Source of the DNA: an uncultured Tenacibaculum sp.
Lineage (GTDB): Bacteria; Bacteroidota; Bacteroidia; Flavobacteriales; Flavobacteriaceae
Assembly: GCA_947497895.1 (NCBI GenBank)
Contig: CANMIL010000001.1
Span: forward strand, 62,001 to 126,000
Length of the DNA stretch: 64,000 nucleotides
Reading direction: 5' to 3'
Of this stretch, positions 26,161-35,283 are shown one piece after another. Position 1 is the stretch's first letter. Every line of letters begins with the position of its first letter. The notes below the pieces were generated by a model. That model saw only the letters and a list, made by a program, of their open reading frames with translations, made no database searches and was not told the origin of the DNA. The translations under genes and the position numbers were made by a program.

Positions 26161-26727
26161 ATGGCAACAACATCAGATATTAAAAAGGGATTATGCATCA
26201 AGTATAACCATGATATTTTTAAAATTATCGAGTTTTTACATGTAAAGCCAGGAAAAGGTCCTGCTTTTGTAAGAACAAAATTAAAAAGTGTTACTTCAGG
26301 AAAAGTTATTGATAATACATTCTCTGCAGGTCATAAAATAGAAGATGTAAGAGTAGAAACTCATAAGTTTCAGTTCTTATATGCTGAAGGAGAAGATTTT
26401 CATTTCATGAATACTGAAGACTACAATCAAATTACACTTCAGAAATCTGTATTAGATGCTCCAGATTTTATGAAAGAAGGAGAGATTGTAACTGTTTTGA
26501 TTAATACTGAAGATGATGCTCCATTATCTGTTGAAATGCCTTCTCATGTTATTTTAGAAATTACACATACTGAGCCAGGTGTTAAAGGAAATACGGCTAC
26601 AAACGCTACTAAACCAGCAACAGTTGAAACTGGAGCTAGAATAAATGTACCTTTATTCATTAACGAAGGAGATAAGATCAAAATCGATACTGAAAAAGGA
26701 GCTTACACGGAGCGTATTAAAGAATAA
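26161..26727 (+). CDS. efp: elongation factor P
   Basis: EF-P relieves ribosome stalling at polyproline. Three domains are visible in the 188 aa: the KOW-like N-domain with the modifiable residue Lys32 in PGKGPAF, an OB domain and the C-terminal domain with the EPGVKG and GARINVPLFINEGDKIKIDT motifs. The 11-nt gap after lpxA makes it part of the lipid A operon; a strong terminator follows. Confidence 0.97.
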   Translation: MATTSDIKKGLCIKYNHDIFKIIEFLHVKPGKGPAFVRTKLKSVTSGKVIDNTFSAGHKIEDVRVETHKFQFLYAEGEDFHFMNTEDYNQITLQKSVLDAPDFMKEGEIVTVLINTEDDAPLSVEMPSHVILEITHTEPGVKGNTATNATKPATVETGARINVPLFINEGDKIKIDTEKGAYTERIKE

Positions 26728-26738
26728 CAAAATATATT

Positions 26739-26762
26739 AATTCCCGCTTCTAGCGGGAATTT
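26739..26762 (+). terminator. intrinsic terminator after efp
   Basis: AATTCCCGC pairs with GCGGGAATT around loop TTCTA and is followed by T residues. It would separate efp from the LpxD paralogue, though readthrough may occur. Confidence 0.85.
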
Positions 26763-26770
26763 TACTTTAT

Positions 26771-27691
26771 ATGAAATTTAAACAACCTCAAACATTAAAA
26801 CAAATTGCTTCATTAATAAATGCAGAATTTGTTGGAGAAGAAAACTTTGAAATTACTGGGATTAATGAAATCCATGTAGTAGAAAAAGGAGATATTGTTT
26901 TTGTTGATCATCCGAAGTATTATGACAAGGCTTTAAATTCAAAAGCCACCACAATTCTGATTAATAAAAAGGTAGATTGCCCTGAAGGAAAGACGCTTTT
27001 AATCTCTGATGATCCATTTAGAGATTTTAACAAGCTCACAATTCATTTTAATCCCTTTATTGCTTCAAAACAGAGTATTTCAGATACCGCAATAGTAGGA
27101 GAGAATACAATTATTCAACCTAATGCCTTTATTGGAGATAATGTGGTTATTGGAAAAAACTGTGTAATTCATGCAAATGTGGTAATTAATAGCAATTGTA
27201 TCCTTGGAGATAATGTAATTGTTCAATCAAATTCAGTGTTGGGGTCTGATGCCTTTTATTATAAAAACAGACCAGAAGGATTTGATCGATTAATTTCTGG
27301 AGGTAGAGTAGTATTAGAAGACAATGTTGAGTTAGGTGCTTCATGTACTATTGATCGAGGAGTAACTGGTGATACTACCATAAAGGAAGGAACTAAGATT
27401 GATAATCAGGTTCATATTGGACATGATACCGTAATAGGTAAAAAAAGCTTAATTGCTGCTCAAACAGGGATTGCTGGTTGTGTAGTTATAGAAGATGAAG
27501 TAATTATTTGGGGACAAGTAGGAATAGCTAGTGGTTTAACCATTGAAAAAGGTACAGTTTTAATGGCTCAAACAGGAGTTTCTAAATCTTTGAAAAAAGC
27601 TACCTACTATGGAACGCCACAAAGAGAATATAGACAAACTTTAAGAGAAGTAGTTTACTTGAAAAATGTAACGAATAAAGACAAAAACTAA
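26771..27691 (+). CDS. LpxD paralogue (hexapeptide N-acyltransferase)
   Basis: A shorter (306 aa) relative of the LpxD gene 3.8 kb upstream. It has the same N-terminal domain pattern ([23 protein letters not shown]) and hexapeptide beta-helix ([19 protein letters not shown]), and keeps the His-containing [13 protein letters not shown] segment, but it lacks the C-terminal extension with the helical ACP-binding region. It may be a second acyltransferase with another substrate or acyl chain. It lies downstream of the efp terminator. Confidence 0.88.
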   Translation: MKFKQPQTLKQIASLINAEFVGEENFEITGINEIHVVEKGDIVFVDHPKYYDKALNSKATTILINKKVDCPEGKTLLISDDPFRDFNKLTIHFNPFIASKQSISDTAIVGENTIIQPNAFIGDNVVIGKNCVIHANVVINSNCILGDNVIVQSNSVLGSDAFYYKNRPEGFDRLISGGRVVLEDNVELGASCTIDRGVTGDTTIKEGTKIDNQVHIGHDTVIGKKSLIAAQTGIAGCVVIEDEVIIWGQVGIASGLTIEKGTVLMAQTGVSKSLKKATYYGTPQREYRQTLREVVYLKNVTNKDKN

Positions 27692-27702
27692 CATAAATTT
27701 AA

Positions 27703-27733
27703 TTGTGAAAACTCAATTAAAAGATTATTTTTG
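27703..27733 (+). promoter_or_regulatory. sucD promoter
   Basis: TTG at 27703-27705 and TATTTTTG at 27726-27733 are separated by 20 nt, an exact Bacteroidota promoter; the sucD ATG is 33 nt downstream. An inverted repeat TTTAATTG/CAATTAAA (27698-27721) overlaps the -33 part and could be an operator or the end of the lpxD paralogue transcript. Confidence 0.8.
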
Positions 27734-27765
27734 TCTGACTTTTTAAAAATTTAAAAAACAAACCA

Positions 27766-28641
27766 ATGAGTGTTTTAGTAAATAAAGATTCAAAAATTAT
27801 AGTGCAAGGTTTCACTGGTAGTGAAGGAACTTTCCATGCTGGTCAAATGATTGACTACGGAACAAACGTAGTTGGAGGAGTTACTCCAGGAAAAGGAGGA
27901 CAAGAGCATTTAGGAAAACCTGTTTTTAACACAGTTGATGAAGCTGTTCAAAAAGTGGGAGCTGATACGTCTATTATTTTTGTACCACCTGCATTTGCTG
28001 CTGATGCTATCATGGAGTCAGCTGAAGCTGGAATTAAAGTAATTATTTGTATTACTGAAGGAATTCCTACAGCTGATATGGTAAAAGTAAAAGCATATAT
28101 CGACGCAAAAGAAGATTGTACTTTAGTTGGACCTAACTGTCCTGGAGTTATTACTCCTGAAGAAGCTAAAGTTGGAATTATGCCAGGATTCATTTTCAAG
28201 AAAGGAAAAGTTGGTATTGTGTCTAAATCAGGTACTTTAACTTACGAAGCCGCTGACCAAGTTGTAAAACAAGGTTACGGTATTACTACTGCAATCGGAA
28301 TTGGTGGAGATCCTATCATTGGAACTACGACTAAAGAGGCTGTTGAGTTATTAATGAATGATGACGAAACTTCTGCAATCGTAATGATCGGAGAAATTGG
28401 AGGAAACTTAGAAGCTGAAGCTGCTCGTTGGATTAAAGCTGATGGTAACCGTAAGCCTGTAGTTGGTTTTATCGCTGGTCAAACTGCACCTGCTGGTAGA
28501 ACAATGGGACATGCTGGAGCTATTGTTGGTGGGGCTGATGATACTGCTCAAGCTAAAATGAAGATATTGGCAGAAAATGGTGTTCACGTTGTTGAGTCTC
28601 CTGCAAAAATTGGAGAAATGGTAGCTAAAGTTTTGGCTTAA
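27766..28641 (+). CDS. sucD: succinyl-CoA ligase subunit alpha
   Basis: SucD is the CoA-binding, phosphohistidine-bearing subunit of the TCA-cycle ligase. The 291-aa protein has QGFTGSEGTFHAGQMIDYG near residue 15, the GPNCPGVI motif near 125 and the active-site His in GRTMGHAGAIVGG near 249. It has its own promoter and terminator; the beta subunit gene is not in the window. Confidence 0.97.
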   Translation: MSVLVNKDSKIIVQGFTGSEGTFHAGQMIDYGTNVVGGVTPGKGGQEHLGKPVFNTVDEAVQKVGADTSIIFVPPAFAADAIMESAEAGIKVIICITEGIPTADMVKVKAYIDAKEDCTLVGPNCPGVITPEEAKVGIMPGFIFKKGKVGIVSKSGTLTYEAADQVVKQGYGITTAIGIGGDPIIGTTTKEAVELLMNDDETSAIVMIGEIGGNLEAEAARWIKADGNRKPVVGFIAGQTAPAGRTMGHAGAIVGGADDTAQAKMKILAENGVHVVESPAKIGEMVAKVLA

Positions 28642-28692
28642 TCCATTCACTAAACTTCATAAAATATGTTAAATTAACATAATTTAACTCTC

Positions 28693-28730
28693 AAAAATCC
28701 GTTGAATGATTAAATTCGACGGATTTTTTA
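28693..28730 (+). terminator. intrinsic terminator after sucD
   Basis: AAAAATCCGTTGAAT pairs with ATTCGACGGATTTTT (one wobble) with loop GATTAA, ending in a T-run. Confidence 0.9.
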
Positions 28731-28754
28731 TTTCAATCAAACACTATATAATTT

Positions 28755-31724
28755 ATGAAAAACATTAAAGTGCTGTTTTTATGTTTGTTGGTTGTTGGGA
28801 TTGTTTCTTGTAAGCAATCTGGTACATCAACTGGTAATATTAAAACGGAGAAGAAAACTGATGCGAGCGGTTTATCCTACGAAACCGTGACCAATGACCC
28901 AACAGGATTACGATTGTATACTTTAGCTAATGGATTAAAAGTATATTTAAGTAAAAATACTGATGAACCTAAAATACAAACATATATTGCCGTTAGAGCA
29001 GGTTCAAACTATGATCCTAAAAACTCAACAGGACTGGCTCACTATTTAGAGCACATGGTGTTTAAGGGAACTCATAAAATTGGAACTCTAGACTGGGAAA
29101 AAGAAAAAGAATATCTTCAAAGAATTTCTGATTTGTATGAGCAACACAGAACTGAAGAGGACCCAGAGAAAAAGAAAGAGATTTATAAAGAAATCGATAA
29201 GGTTTCATTAGAAGCTTCTAATTTTTCTGTAGCGAATGAATACGATAAAATGACGGCCTCATTAGGTGCTACAGGAACAAATGCTCATACATGGTTTGAA
29301 GAAACTGTATATAAGAATAAAATTCCAGCAAATGAGCTAAACAAATGGTTAGATTTAGAGGCTGAGCGTTTTGGAACTTTAGTATTAAGATTATTCCACA
29401 CGGAATTAGAAGCCGTATTTGAAGAGTTTAACAGAGGACAAGATAACGACTTCAGAAAGCGTTACGCGGCTATGTTAGATGGATTATTCCCAAATCATCC
29501 ATATGGTCAACAAACAACTATTGGTACTGGAGAACACTTAAAAAATCCTTCAATGGTTGATATTCATAACTATTTTGATAAATACTACGTACCAAATAAC
29601 ATGGCTGTAGTATTAGTTGGAGATTTAGATTTTGATGCGACTATTAAGAAAGTTAATGAAACTTTTGGTAAAATGGAGAAGAAAGAATTGACACATCCAA
29701 CGTTACCAAAAGAAGAACCAATTACTCAACCTATAATTAAAGAGGTATTTGGACCTACAGCTGAGAGTATTTCAATTGCATTTCGTTCAAAAGGAGTAAA
29801 TACAGAGGAAGAGAAGTTTGTTACTTTGTGCGATATGATCATGTCTAACGGAAATGCTGGATTAATTGATTTAAATTTAAATCAGAAGCAATTAGTACAA
29901 AGAGCTTCATGTTCTCCAACATTTTTAAACGATTATGGTTACCATTCATTTAGTGGAAGTCCTAAATCGGGTCAAACTTTAGATGAAGTTAAAGATTTAT
30001 TATTAGGGCAAATCGAAAAACTTAAGAAAGGTGAGTTTGACGAATGGATGATTGACGCAGTAGTAAATGATTTAAAATTATCACAAACTCGTGAGTACGA
30101 AAATAATACTGCACTAGCTGGAGCTTATTATAATGCTTTTATTCACCATGAAAACTGGGAAGATAAAGTGAAGTTTTTAGAGGCTCTAAAAAAGATAACT
30201 AAGCAAGAATTAGTTGACTTTGCAAATAACTTTTACAAAAACAATTATGTTTTAACCTATAAGAGAAAAGGTGAAGATAAAAGTATTGTAAAGGTTGAAA
30301 ACCCTGGAATTACGCCTGTGAACTTAAATAGAGGTAAGAGTTCTGATTTCTTAAAGTCTTTTAATAAGAAAGAATCAGAATCATTACAACCTAAGTTTAT
30401 CGATTATAAAACAGCGATCAAATCAACAAAAACTTCAAATGATATTGAGGTATCATATGTTCTAAATGAAAAGAATGACTTATTTGATTTGAATATCATT
30501 TTCGACATGGGAAGTGATAACAATAAAAAGTTAAGTATCGCTGCAAGTTATTTAGAGTATTTAGGAACTGATAAATATTCTGCTGAAGATATTAAGAAAG
30601 AGTTCTATAAACTTGGTGTAGACTATTATGTGAGTGCTCAAAACGATAAAACGTATGTTGGATTAAGAGGTTTAAAGGAGAACTTACCAAAAGGACTTGA
30701 GTTATTAGAGCATTTATGGGATAATGCGAAAGCAGATCAAGAAGCATACGACAAGTATGTAGAGAAAGTTTATAAAGGACGTCAAGATGCTAAAACTCAA
30801 AAAAGAAATATTCTTTTCGGTGGTTTAATGAATTATGGAATGTACGGCGAAAATTCTCGTTTAAGAGATATCATGCAAATTGATGAATTAAAGGCTATCA
30901 ATCCTGAAGAATTGGTGAACATAGTAAAAGACATGAAAAATTATAAGCAACGTGTATTTTATTATGGTAAAGATGTAGACAATGCTGTAGCTGCTTTAAA
31001 TGCTCACCACAAAATTTATGGAGATTTAAAAGAGTATCCTGAAGCTAAAAAGTATGTTCATACTGAAACAGGAGGAAATGTATTCTTTACAAATTATGAT
31101 ATGGTTCAAACTGAAATGTTATTCTTAGCGAAAGGAAAACCATTTGATCCTAAAAACTTAGCTGCTTCTCGTTTATTCAATACGTATTTTGGTAGCGGAT
31201 TATCATCAATAGTATTCCAAGAAATCAGAGAGAGTAAATCGTTAGCATATTCAGCGTTTGCTGCATACGATGATGCAAATAAGAAAGATGATCCAAACTA
31301 TGTTTTAGCGTATGTTGGAACTCAAGCTAATAAATTATCTCAAGCGGTAGACGCAATGATGGATTTAATGAATAATATGCCAGAAGCTGAAAAACAATTT
31401 AATGCAGCTAAAGAAGCAACGTTAAAGAAAATCGCAGCACAACGTATTACTAAGTCTAGTATTTTCTGGTCATATGAGCGCTTGAAAAAATTAGGGATTG
31501 ATAATGACAATCGTGAAGAAATGTACAATACCATCAAAAACATGACTATTAAAGATTTGAAAGCATTCTTTGATGAAAATATTAAAGGAGAATCTTACAA
31601 TGTGATGGTTATTGGTAACAAGAAAGATTTAGACGTTAAGTCACTACAAAAATTAGGTAAAATCACTGAGTTAGATGTAGATTACTTATTTAATTATGTA
31701 GATAAAAAAGAAGTAAAGCAGTAA
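28755..31724 (+). CDS. M16 family zinc peptidase, periplasmic lipoprotein
   Basis: This 989-aa insulinase-type protein is a two-half M16 peptidase. The lipobox ends in Cys19 (VVGIVSCKQ), so it is anchored in a membrane. The catalytic HYLEHMVF (HxxEH) is near residue 96, with the downstream Glu in ELEAVFEEF; the C-terminal half carries the substrate-binding RESKSLAYS motif near residue 826. It probably degrades peptides in the periplasm. A half-length paralogue of the C-terminal half follows 218 bp later. Confidence 0.93.
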   Translation: MKNIKVLFLCLLVVGIVSCKQSGTSTGNIKTEKKTDASGLSYETVTNDPTGLRLYTLANGLKVYLSKNTDEPKIQTYIAVRAGSNYDPKNSTGLAHYLEHMVFKGTHKIGTLDWEKEKEYLQRISDLYEQHRTEEDPEKKKEIYKEIDKVSLEASNFSVANEYDKMTASLGATGTNAHTWFEETVYKNKIPANELNKWLDLEAERFGTLVLRLFHTELEAVFEEFNRGQDNDFRKRYAAMLDGLFPNHPYGQQTTIGTGEHLKNPSMVDIHNYFDKYYVPNNMAVVLVGDLDFDATIKKVNETFGKMEKKELTHPTLPKEEPITQPIIKEVFGPTAESISIAFRSKGVNTEEEKFVTLCDMIMSNGNAGLIDLNLNQKQLVQRASCSPTFLNDYGYHSFSGSPKSGQTLDEVKDLLLGQIEKLKKGEFDEWMIDAVVNDLKLSQTREYENNTALAGAYYNAFIHHENWEDKVKFLEALKKITKQELVDFANNFYKNNYVLTYKRKGEDKSIVKVENPGITPVNLNRGKSSDFLKSFNKKESESLQPKFIDYKTAIKSTKTSNDIEVSYVLNEKNDLFDLNIIFDMGSDNNKKLSIAASYLEYLGTDKYSAEDIKKEFYKLGVDYYVSAQNDKTYVGLRGLKENLPKGLELLEHLWDNAKADQEAYDKYVEKVYKGRQDAKTQKRNILFGGLMNYGMYGENSRLRDIMQIDELKAINPEELVNIVKDMKNYKQRVFYYGKDVDNAVAALNAHHKIYGDLKEYPEAKKYVHTETGGNVFFTNYDMVQTEMLFLAKGKPFDPKNLAASRLFNTYFGSGLSSIVFQEIRESKSLAYSAFAAYDDANKKDDPNYVLAYVGTQANKLSQAVDAMMDLMNNMPEAEKQFNAAKEATLKKIAAQRITKSSIFWSYERLKKLGIDNDNREEMYNTIKNMTIKDLKAFFDENIKGESYNVMVIGNKKDLDVKSLQKLGKITELDVDYLFNYVDKKEVKQ

Positions 31725-31750
31725 ATTAGAGCTGTTTTTCTTTAAAATCA

Positions 31751-31786
31751 AAAACTCCTAAAAGTTAACTTTTAGGAGTTTTTTTA
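31751..31786 (+). terminator. intrinsic terminator after the M16 peptidase gene
   Basis: A perfect palindrome (AAAACTCCTAAAAGTT joined to its complement) followed by T residues. Confidence 0.9.
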
Positions 31787-31892
31787 TGCTTATAACCGAA
31801 GTTTTATATCTGGGTTTTACAATATGTTAATTGATAAAATATATTTCAAACAATATAACTAATGAAATGTTAATGGCAGAATATTACAATTT

Positions 31893-31918
31893 TTGTACTA
31901 GTTTGATCTATACTTTCG
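31893..31918 (+). promoter_or_regulatory. possible promoter of the half-M16 gene
   Basis: A TTG at 31893-31895 and TACTTTCG at 31911-31918 approach the TTG/TAnnTTTG pattern (15-nt gap, one mismatch), with the ATG 24 nt downstream. This suggests separate transcription from the full-length gene, which ends at a terminator. Confidence 0.4.
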
Positions 31919-31942
31919 CCGCAGAAACCAAACATAATTTAT

Positions 31943-33415
31943 ATGAAAATAGGCAAACTACTTGCTATAGGTGCACTAATATTCAATTCTATAGTATTTA
32001 AGAATAGTAATGAAATGAATGCACAAACTTTGTTTAAAACTGATAATAATGGTTTTAACTATGAAGATATTCCAAGACCTGTGCATGTTAATTATGCAGA
32101 TTTAATAAAGAAATTTAAGACTCAACAAGGTCAGGATTTGTCTTATGTTCCCAATAATGATGAAAACTTATTCGAATTATCATACATTTTTGATATGGGT
32201 AGACATCATAATAAAAAACTCAAATATGCCTTAAAGTATATGAATTTTTTGGGAACTGATAAGTTAACGAATCAGGAAGTTAAAAATGAGTTTCATAACC
32301 TTGGAATTAAATACAAATCAAGAGTACGATCAAATAAAATAATATTGACTATCAGTGGTTTAAAGAAAAACTTAGAAAAGGGAGTTTTATTGTTAGAGGA
32401 TTTGTTAAATAATGTTGTCTCAAATGAATCGAGTTATAAAAAGTATCTAGAATCTGTTTATAATTCTAGAAAAAATAGGGCTAAAAGGAGAATTGAGGTA
32501 AGTCTTATTGCTTTTGAACCTTTATCTGTATTCGGCGAAAACTCACCTTCTAGAGATATTATTCAATATCCAGAACTCAAAAAAATGAACCCAGAAGAGT
32601 TTGTTAATATTATCAAAGATTTAAAGAATTTTAAAAACCACTTTTTTTATAACGGTTCTGATCCGAAATCAATACTTTCTATACTTAATAAACACCATAA
32701 AGTACCTAAGGAGTTTAAAGATTATAATAAGCCTAAAATTTATAAACCCGTAAAGATCGGAGGAAATGTGTATGCTGTTAATAATCCTTCCAATGAAGTT
32801 GAAGTTACTTTTATTGCTGGAACTACTGAATATTCTGCTGAAAATCTTGTATTGAGTAAACTCATGAATTATTATTACGGACATGGGTTAATAGTTGATA
32901 AACTCCGATTAGAAGAAAATATAGTGACTATGACACATGGAGGAATTTTTATGTTAGAATCACAAGAAGGAATTCGTGATTTTAGAATGGAAAACTTCTT
33001 TATAACAGATTTAAATGGATTGTCAAAATCGTTAAGTCTAATGAAAGGATTTTTAAAGGACTTGGAAGAAGATGAAGAATTGTTTGAAAGATCGAAGAAA
33101 CGACTTCTTGAAGAGTATTCCCAGGAAAGAGTTACGAATAGTAAAATATTTTGGAGAAACGATGTTATTAAGGATGGTAAATTCACTTCCAGACATTACT
33201 ATCCACAAGAGTTATATGATATTATGAGAAAAACAACTTTAAAAGATTTAAAAGACTTTTACAACAAAGCTATTAAAGATCACAAATTTGATGTTATGGT
33301 ATATGGAGATCTTTCAAAAATAAACTTAGATCAGTTTAAAGAGTTTGGAGAAATTAAAGAAATAGATTTAAATTATCTATTCAATTTTTCAGATGAGATA
33401 AAAATAGAGCAATAG
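31943..33415 (+). CDS. half-length M16 paralogue lacking the catalytic half
   Basis: This 490-aa protein aligns along its length with the C-terminal half of the upstream M16 peptidase (for example NLFELSYIFDMG against DLFDLNIIFDMG; FGENSPSRDIIQ against YGENSRLRDIMQ; LNYLFNFSDE against VDYLFNYVDK). It has its own signal-type N-terminus (MKIGKLLAIGALIFNSIVF, then EMNAQT). No HxxEH is present, and the RESKSLAYS motif has become RLEENIVTM, losing the binding Tyr. It is probably non-proteolytic: a partner, decoy or regulator of M16 enzymes. It is open over its whole length, so not a pseudogene. Confidence 0.88.
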   Translation: MKIGKLLAIGALIFNSIVFKNSNEMNAQTLFKTDNNGFNYEDIPRPVHVNYADLIKKFKTQQGQDLSYVPNNDENLFELSYIFDMGRHHNKKLKYALKYMNFLGTDKLTNQEVKNEFHNLGIKYKSRVRSNKIILTISGLKKNLEKGVLLLEDLLNNVVSNESSYKKYLESVYNSRKNRAKRRIEVSLIAFEPLSVFGENSPSRDIIQYPELKKMNPEEFVNIIKDLKNFKNHFFYNGSDPKSILSILNKHHKVPKEFKDYNKPKIYKPVKIGGNVYAVNNPSNEVEVTFIAGTTEYSAENLVLSKLMNYYYGHGLIVDKLRLEENIVTMTHGGIFMLESQEGIRDFRMENFFITDLNGLSKSLSLMKGFLKDLEEDEELFERSKKRLLEEYSQERVTNSKIFWRNDVIKDGKFTSRHYYPQELYDIMRKTTLKDLKDFYNKAIKDHKFDVMVYGDLSKINLDQFKEFGEIKEIDLNYLFNFSDEIKIEQ

Positions 33416-33439
33416 TATCTCACTATACTGCTAATTAAC

Positions 33440-33478
33440 AAACTCGTAAAGTCATTCATAAAGCTTTACGAGTTTTTA
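33440..33478 (+). terminator. intrinsic terminator after the half-M16 gene
   Basis: AAACTCGTAAAG pairs with CTTTACGAGTTT around a 12-nt loop, followed by T residues. Confidence 0.88.
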
Positions 33479-33500
33479 TTTTTTAATCACACTAGATTTT

Positions 33501-33529
33501 TTGAAGTATAGGCTATTATATTATATTTG
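33501..33529 (+). promoter_or_regulatory. fabG promoter
   Basis: TTG at 33501-33503 and TATATTTG at 33522-33529 are 18 nt apart, matching the Bacteroidota consensus; the fabG ATG is 24 nt downstream. Confidence 0.85.
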
Positions 33530-33552
33530 CCTTTTGTAAAAAAACTAATTAC

Positions 33553-34296
33553 ATGAAACTTTTAGAAAATAAAACAGCCATAATAACTGGAGCTACAAGA
33601 GGAATTGGAAGAGGAATCGCAATTGAATTTGCTCAACAAGGATGTAACGTAGCATTTACTTATAACTCATCTGTTGATGCAGCGACTGCATTAGAAAAAG
33701 AATTAACAGATTTAGGAGTTAAGGCTAAAGGATATCAATCAAATGCCGCTGAATTTGAAGCTGCACAAGGTTTAGCGAAAAGTGTAATAGAGGAATTTGG
33801 AACAATTGATGTTTTAATAAATAACGCGGGAATCACAAAAGATAACCTTTTAATGCGTATTTCTGAAGCTGATTTTGATAAGGTAATAGAAGTTAACTTA
33901 AAGTCAGTTTTCAATCTAACAAAAGCGGTAATTCGCCCAATGATGAAGCAACGTGCTGGATCAATTATTAATATGAGTTCTGTAATTGGTTTAAAAGGAA
34001 ATGCGGGTCAAGCAAATTATGCAGCTTCTAAAGCAGGTATTATCGGATTCTCTAAGTCGGTTGCCTTAGAATTAGGTTCTAGAAATATTAGAAGTAACGT
34101 GATTGCTCCAGGGTTTATAGCGACTGAAATGACGGCTAAATTAGACGAGAAAGTAATTGAGGAATATAGTGCTTCTATTCCATTAAAGAAATTAGGACAA
34201 CCTAAAGATATTGCAAATGCTTGTGTGTTTTTAGCATCTGATATGAGTTCTTATATTACTGGACAAACATTATCTGTTGACGGTGGAATGTTATAA
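33553..34296 (+). CDS. fabG: 3-oxoacyl-ACP reductase
   Basis: FabG reduces beta-ketoacyl-ACP in fatty acid synthesis. The 247-aa SDR protein has the TGATRGIGRGIA cofactor loop at about residues 13-24, NNAGIT near 90 and the catalytic Ser141-Tyr154-Lys158-type set (MSSVIG, YAASKAG). Length and C-terminus (TLSVDGGML) are typical. It stands alone with its own promoter and terminator. Confidence 0.95.
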   Translation: MKLLENKTAIITGATRGIGRGIAIEFAQQGCNVAFTYNSSVDAATALEKELTDLGVKAKGYQSNAAEFEAAQGLAKSVIEEFGTIDVLINNAGITKDNLLMRISEADFDKVIEVNLKSVFNLTKAVIRPMMKQRAGSIINMSSVIGLKGNAGQANYAASKAGIIGFSKSVALELGSRNIRSNVIAPGFIATEMTAKLDEKVIEEYSASIPLKKLGQPKDIANACVFLASDMSSYITGQTLSVDGGML

Positions 34297-34322
34297 GAAT
34301 CGTAACAAAATCATATATTATA

Positions 34323-34358
34323 AAGTCGCTTAGGGTTATTTTCTAAGCGATTTTTTTT
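34323..34358 (+). terminator. intrinsic terminator after fabG
   Basis: TCGCTTAG pairs with CTAAGCGA and is followed by a run of T residues. Confidence 0.88.
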
Positions 34359-34484
34359 ATGTATATTTTTCAATATGGAAAATCTTCAATAATTGTATTG
34401 TTTCTTTAAAATAAAATGCTTGCTTTTAAGTTTTTATAAATAGTTTAACCATAGACTCATAGTCTAATCAAAATTCTAATTATT

Positions 34485-35204
34485 ATGAAAAACTTAATCA
34501 AACTTACGCTGTTATGCCTTTCATTGTTTTTTATCTCTTGTTCGGATGAAATCAACATTAATTCACAAGATTCTACTCAGAATAAAGTAAAAAAAGAAGA
34601 GATAGAATCAACAACTCGGGGTGTTCAAACCAGCTGCAATATTTATTCGACTACAAATGTTAGAAACTGTAGAGGAGGAATTGAAACATTCAGAGCTTCT
34701 ACTGATTTACCAAATGCAACATTCTCTTGGAGTGTTTCAAATTCTCAAATGAGTATCATAGGATCTTCTTCAGGACAAACAGTAACCGTAAAGTACGGCG
34801 CGAATTTTTCAGGAGGGAATTTAAGAGTAGATATTATATCAAACTCTCCAAATCCGAATGTACAATGTGATGATATACTTTATTTACCATATCAAAATTG
34901 TATTTATGATCCTTGTGATCTTTACCCTTCGGCTTATATTCAAGAGACAATACCAGCATGCTATCCAGCATCACACCCTTATGGGAGGTATAACTTGGTT
35001 AATTATTCTGGGCCTAGTGATAATGTAAGTTGGTCGGTTAATTACGGAACAGTTCTTTTAGATAGCGGCCCTTCTCAAGTTCATGTTGCAGCCGCTAGCC
35101 TTCATCCTTTTACCCTAACTGCAACGATTAAAGAAGGAAATTGCACTAAAAAGGTATCGAAAGTAATTTACCCATGCGATGCCAGTGGTGGATTTGGAAA
35201 GTAA
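34485..35204 (+). CDS. hypothetical secreted lipoprotein with Ig-like segments
   Basis: This 239-aa protein has a lipoprotein signal (lipobox FFISCSDE, Cys19) followed by SDE and a short charged linker. The rest is rich in Ser, Thr, Asn and beta-strand pattern, with two PKD/Ig-like segments (FRASTDLPNATFSWSVSNSQ near 65-85 and VNYSGPSDNVSWSVNYG near 170) and several Cys that may pair (for example ACYPASHP, NCTKK, YPCDAS). It is probably on the cell surface. I do not recognise a family. Confidence 0.75.
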   Translation: MKNLIKLTLLCLSLFFISCSDEININSQDSTQNKVKKEEIESTTRGVQTSCNIYSTTNVRNCRGGIETFRASTDLPNATFSWSVSNSQMSIIGSSSGQTVTVKYGANFSGGNLRVDIISNSPNPNVQCDDILYLPYQNCIYDPCDLYPSAYIQETIPACYPASHPYGRYNLVNYSGPSDNVSWSVNYGTVLLDSGPSQVHVAAASLHPFTLTATIKEGNCTKKVSKVIYPCDASGGFGK

Positions 35205-35239
35205 TAGAAGAATATATTTTCAAAACCTATAGAAACAAA

Positions 35240-35264
35240 AAAACCTGCTGATTCAGCAGGTTTT
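35240..35264. terminator. bidirectional terminator
   Basis: AAAACCTGCTG pairs with CAGCAGGTTTT around loop ATT; A-run before and T-run after serve both converging genes. Confidence 0.9.
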
Positions 35265-35283
35265 CTATATTTTTAAGATTGGA

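Noticed and set aside
27698..27721. TTTAATTG/CAATTAAA hairpin as a terminator of the LpxD paralogue
   Set aside because: It has no strong T-run and overlaps the sucD promoter -33 region; it was noted under the promoter instead.
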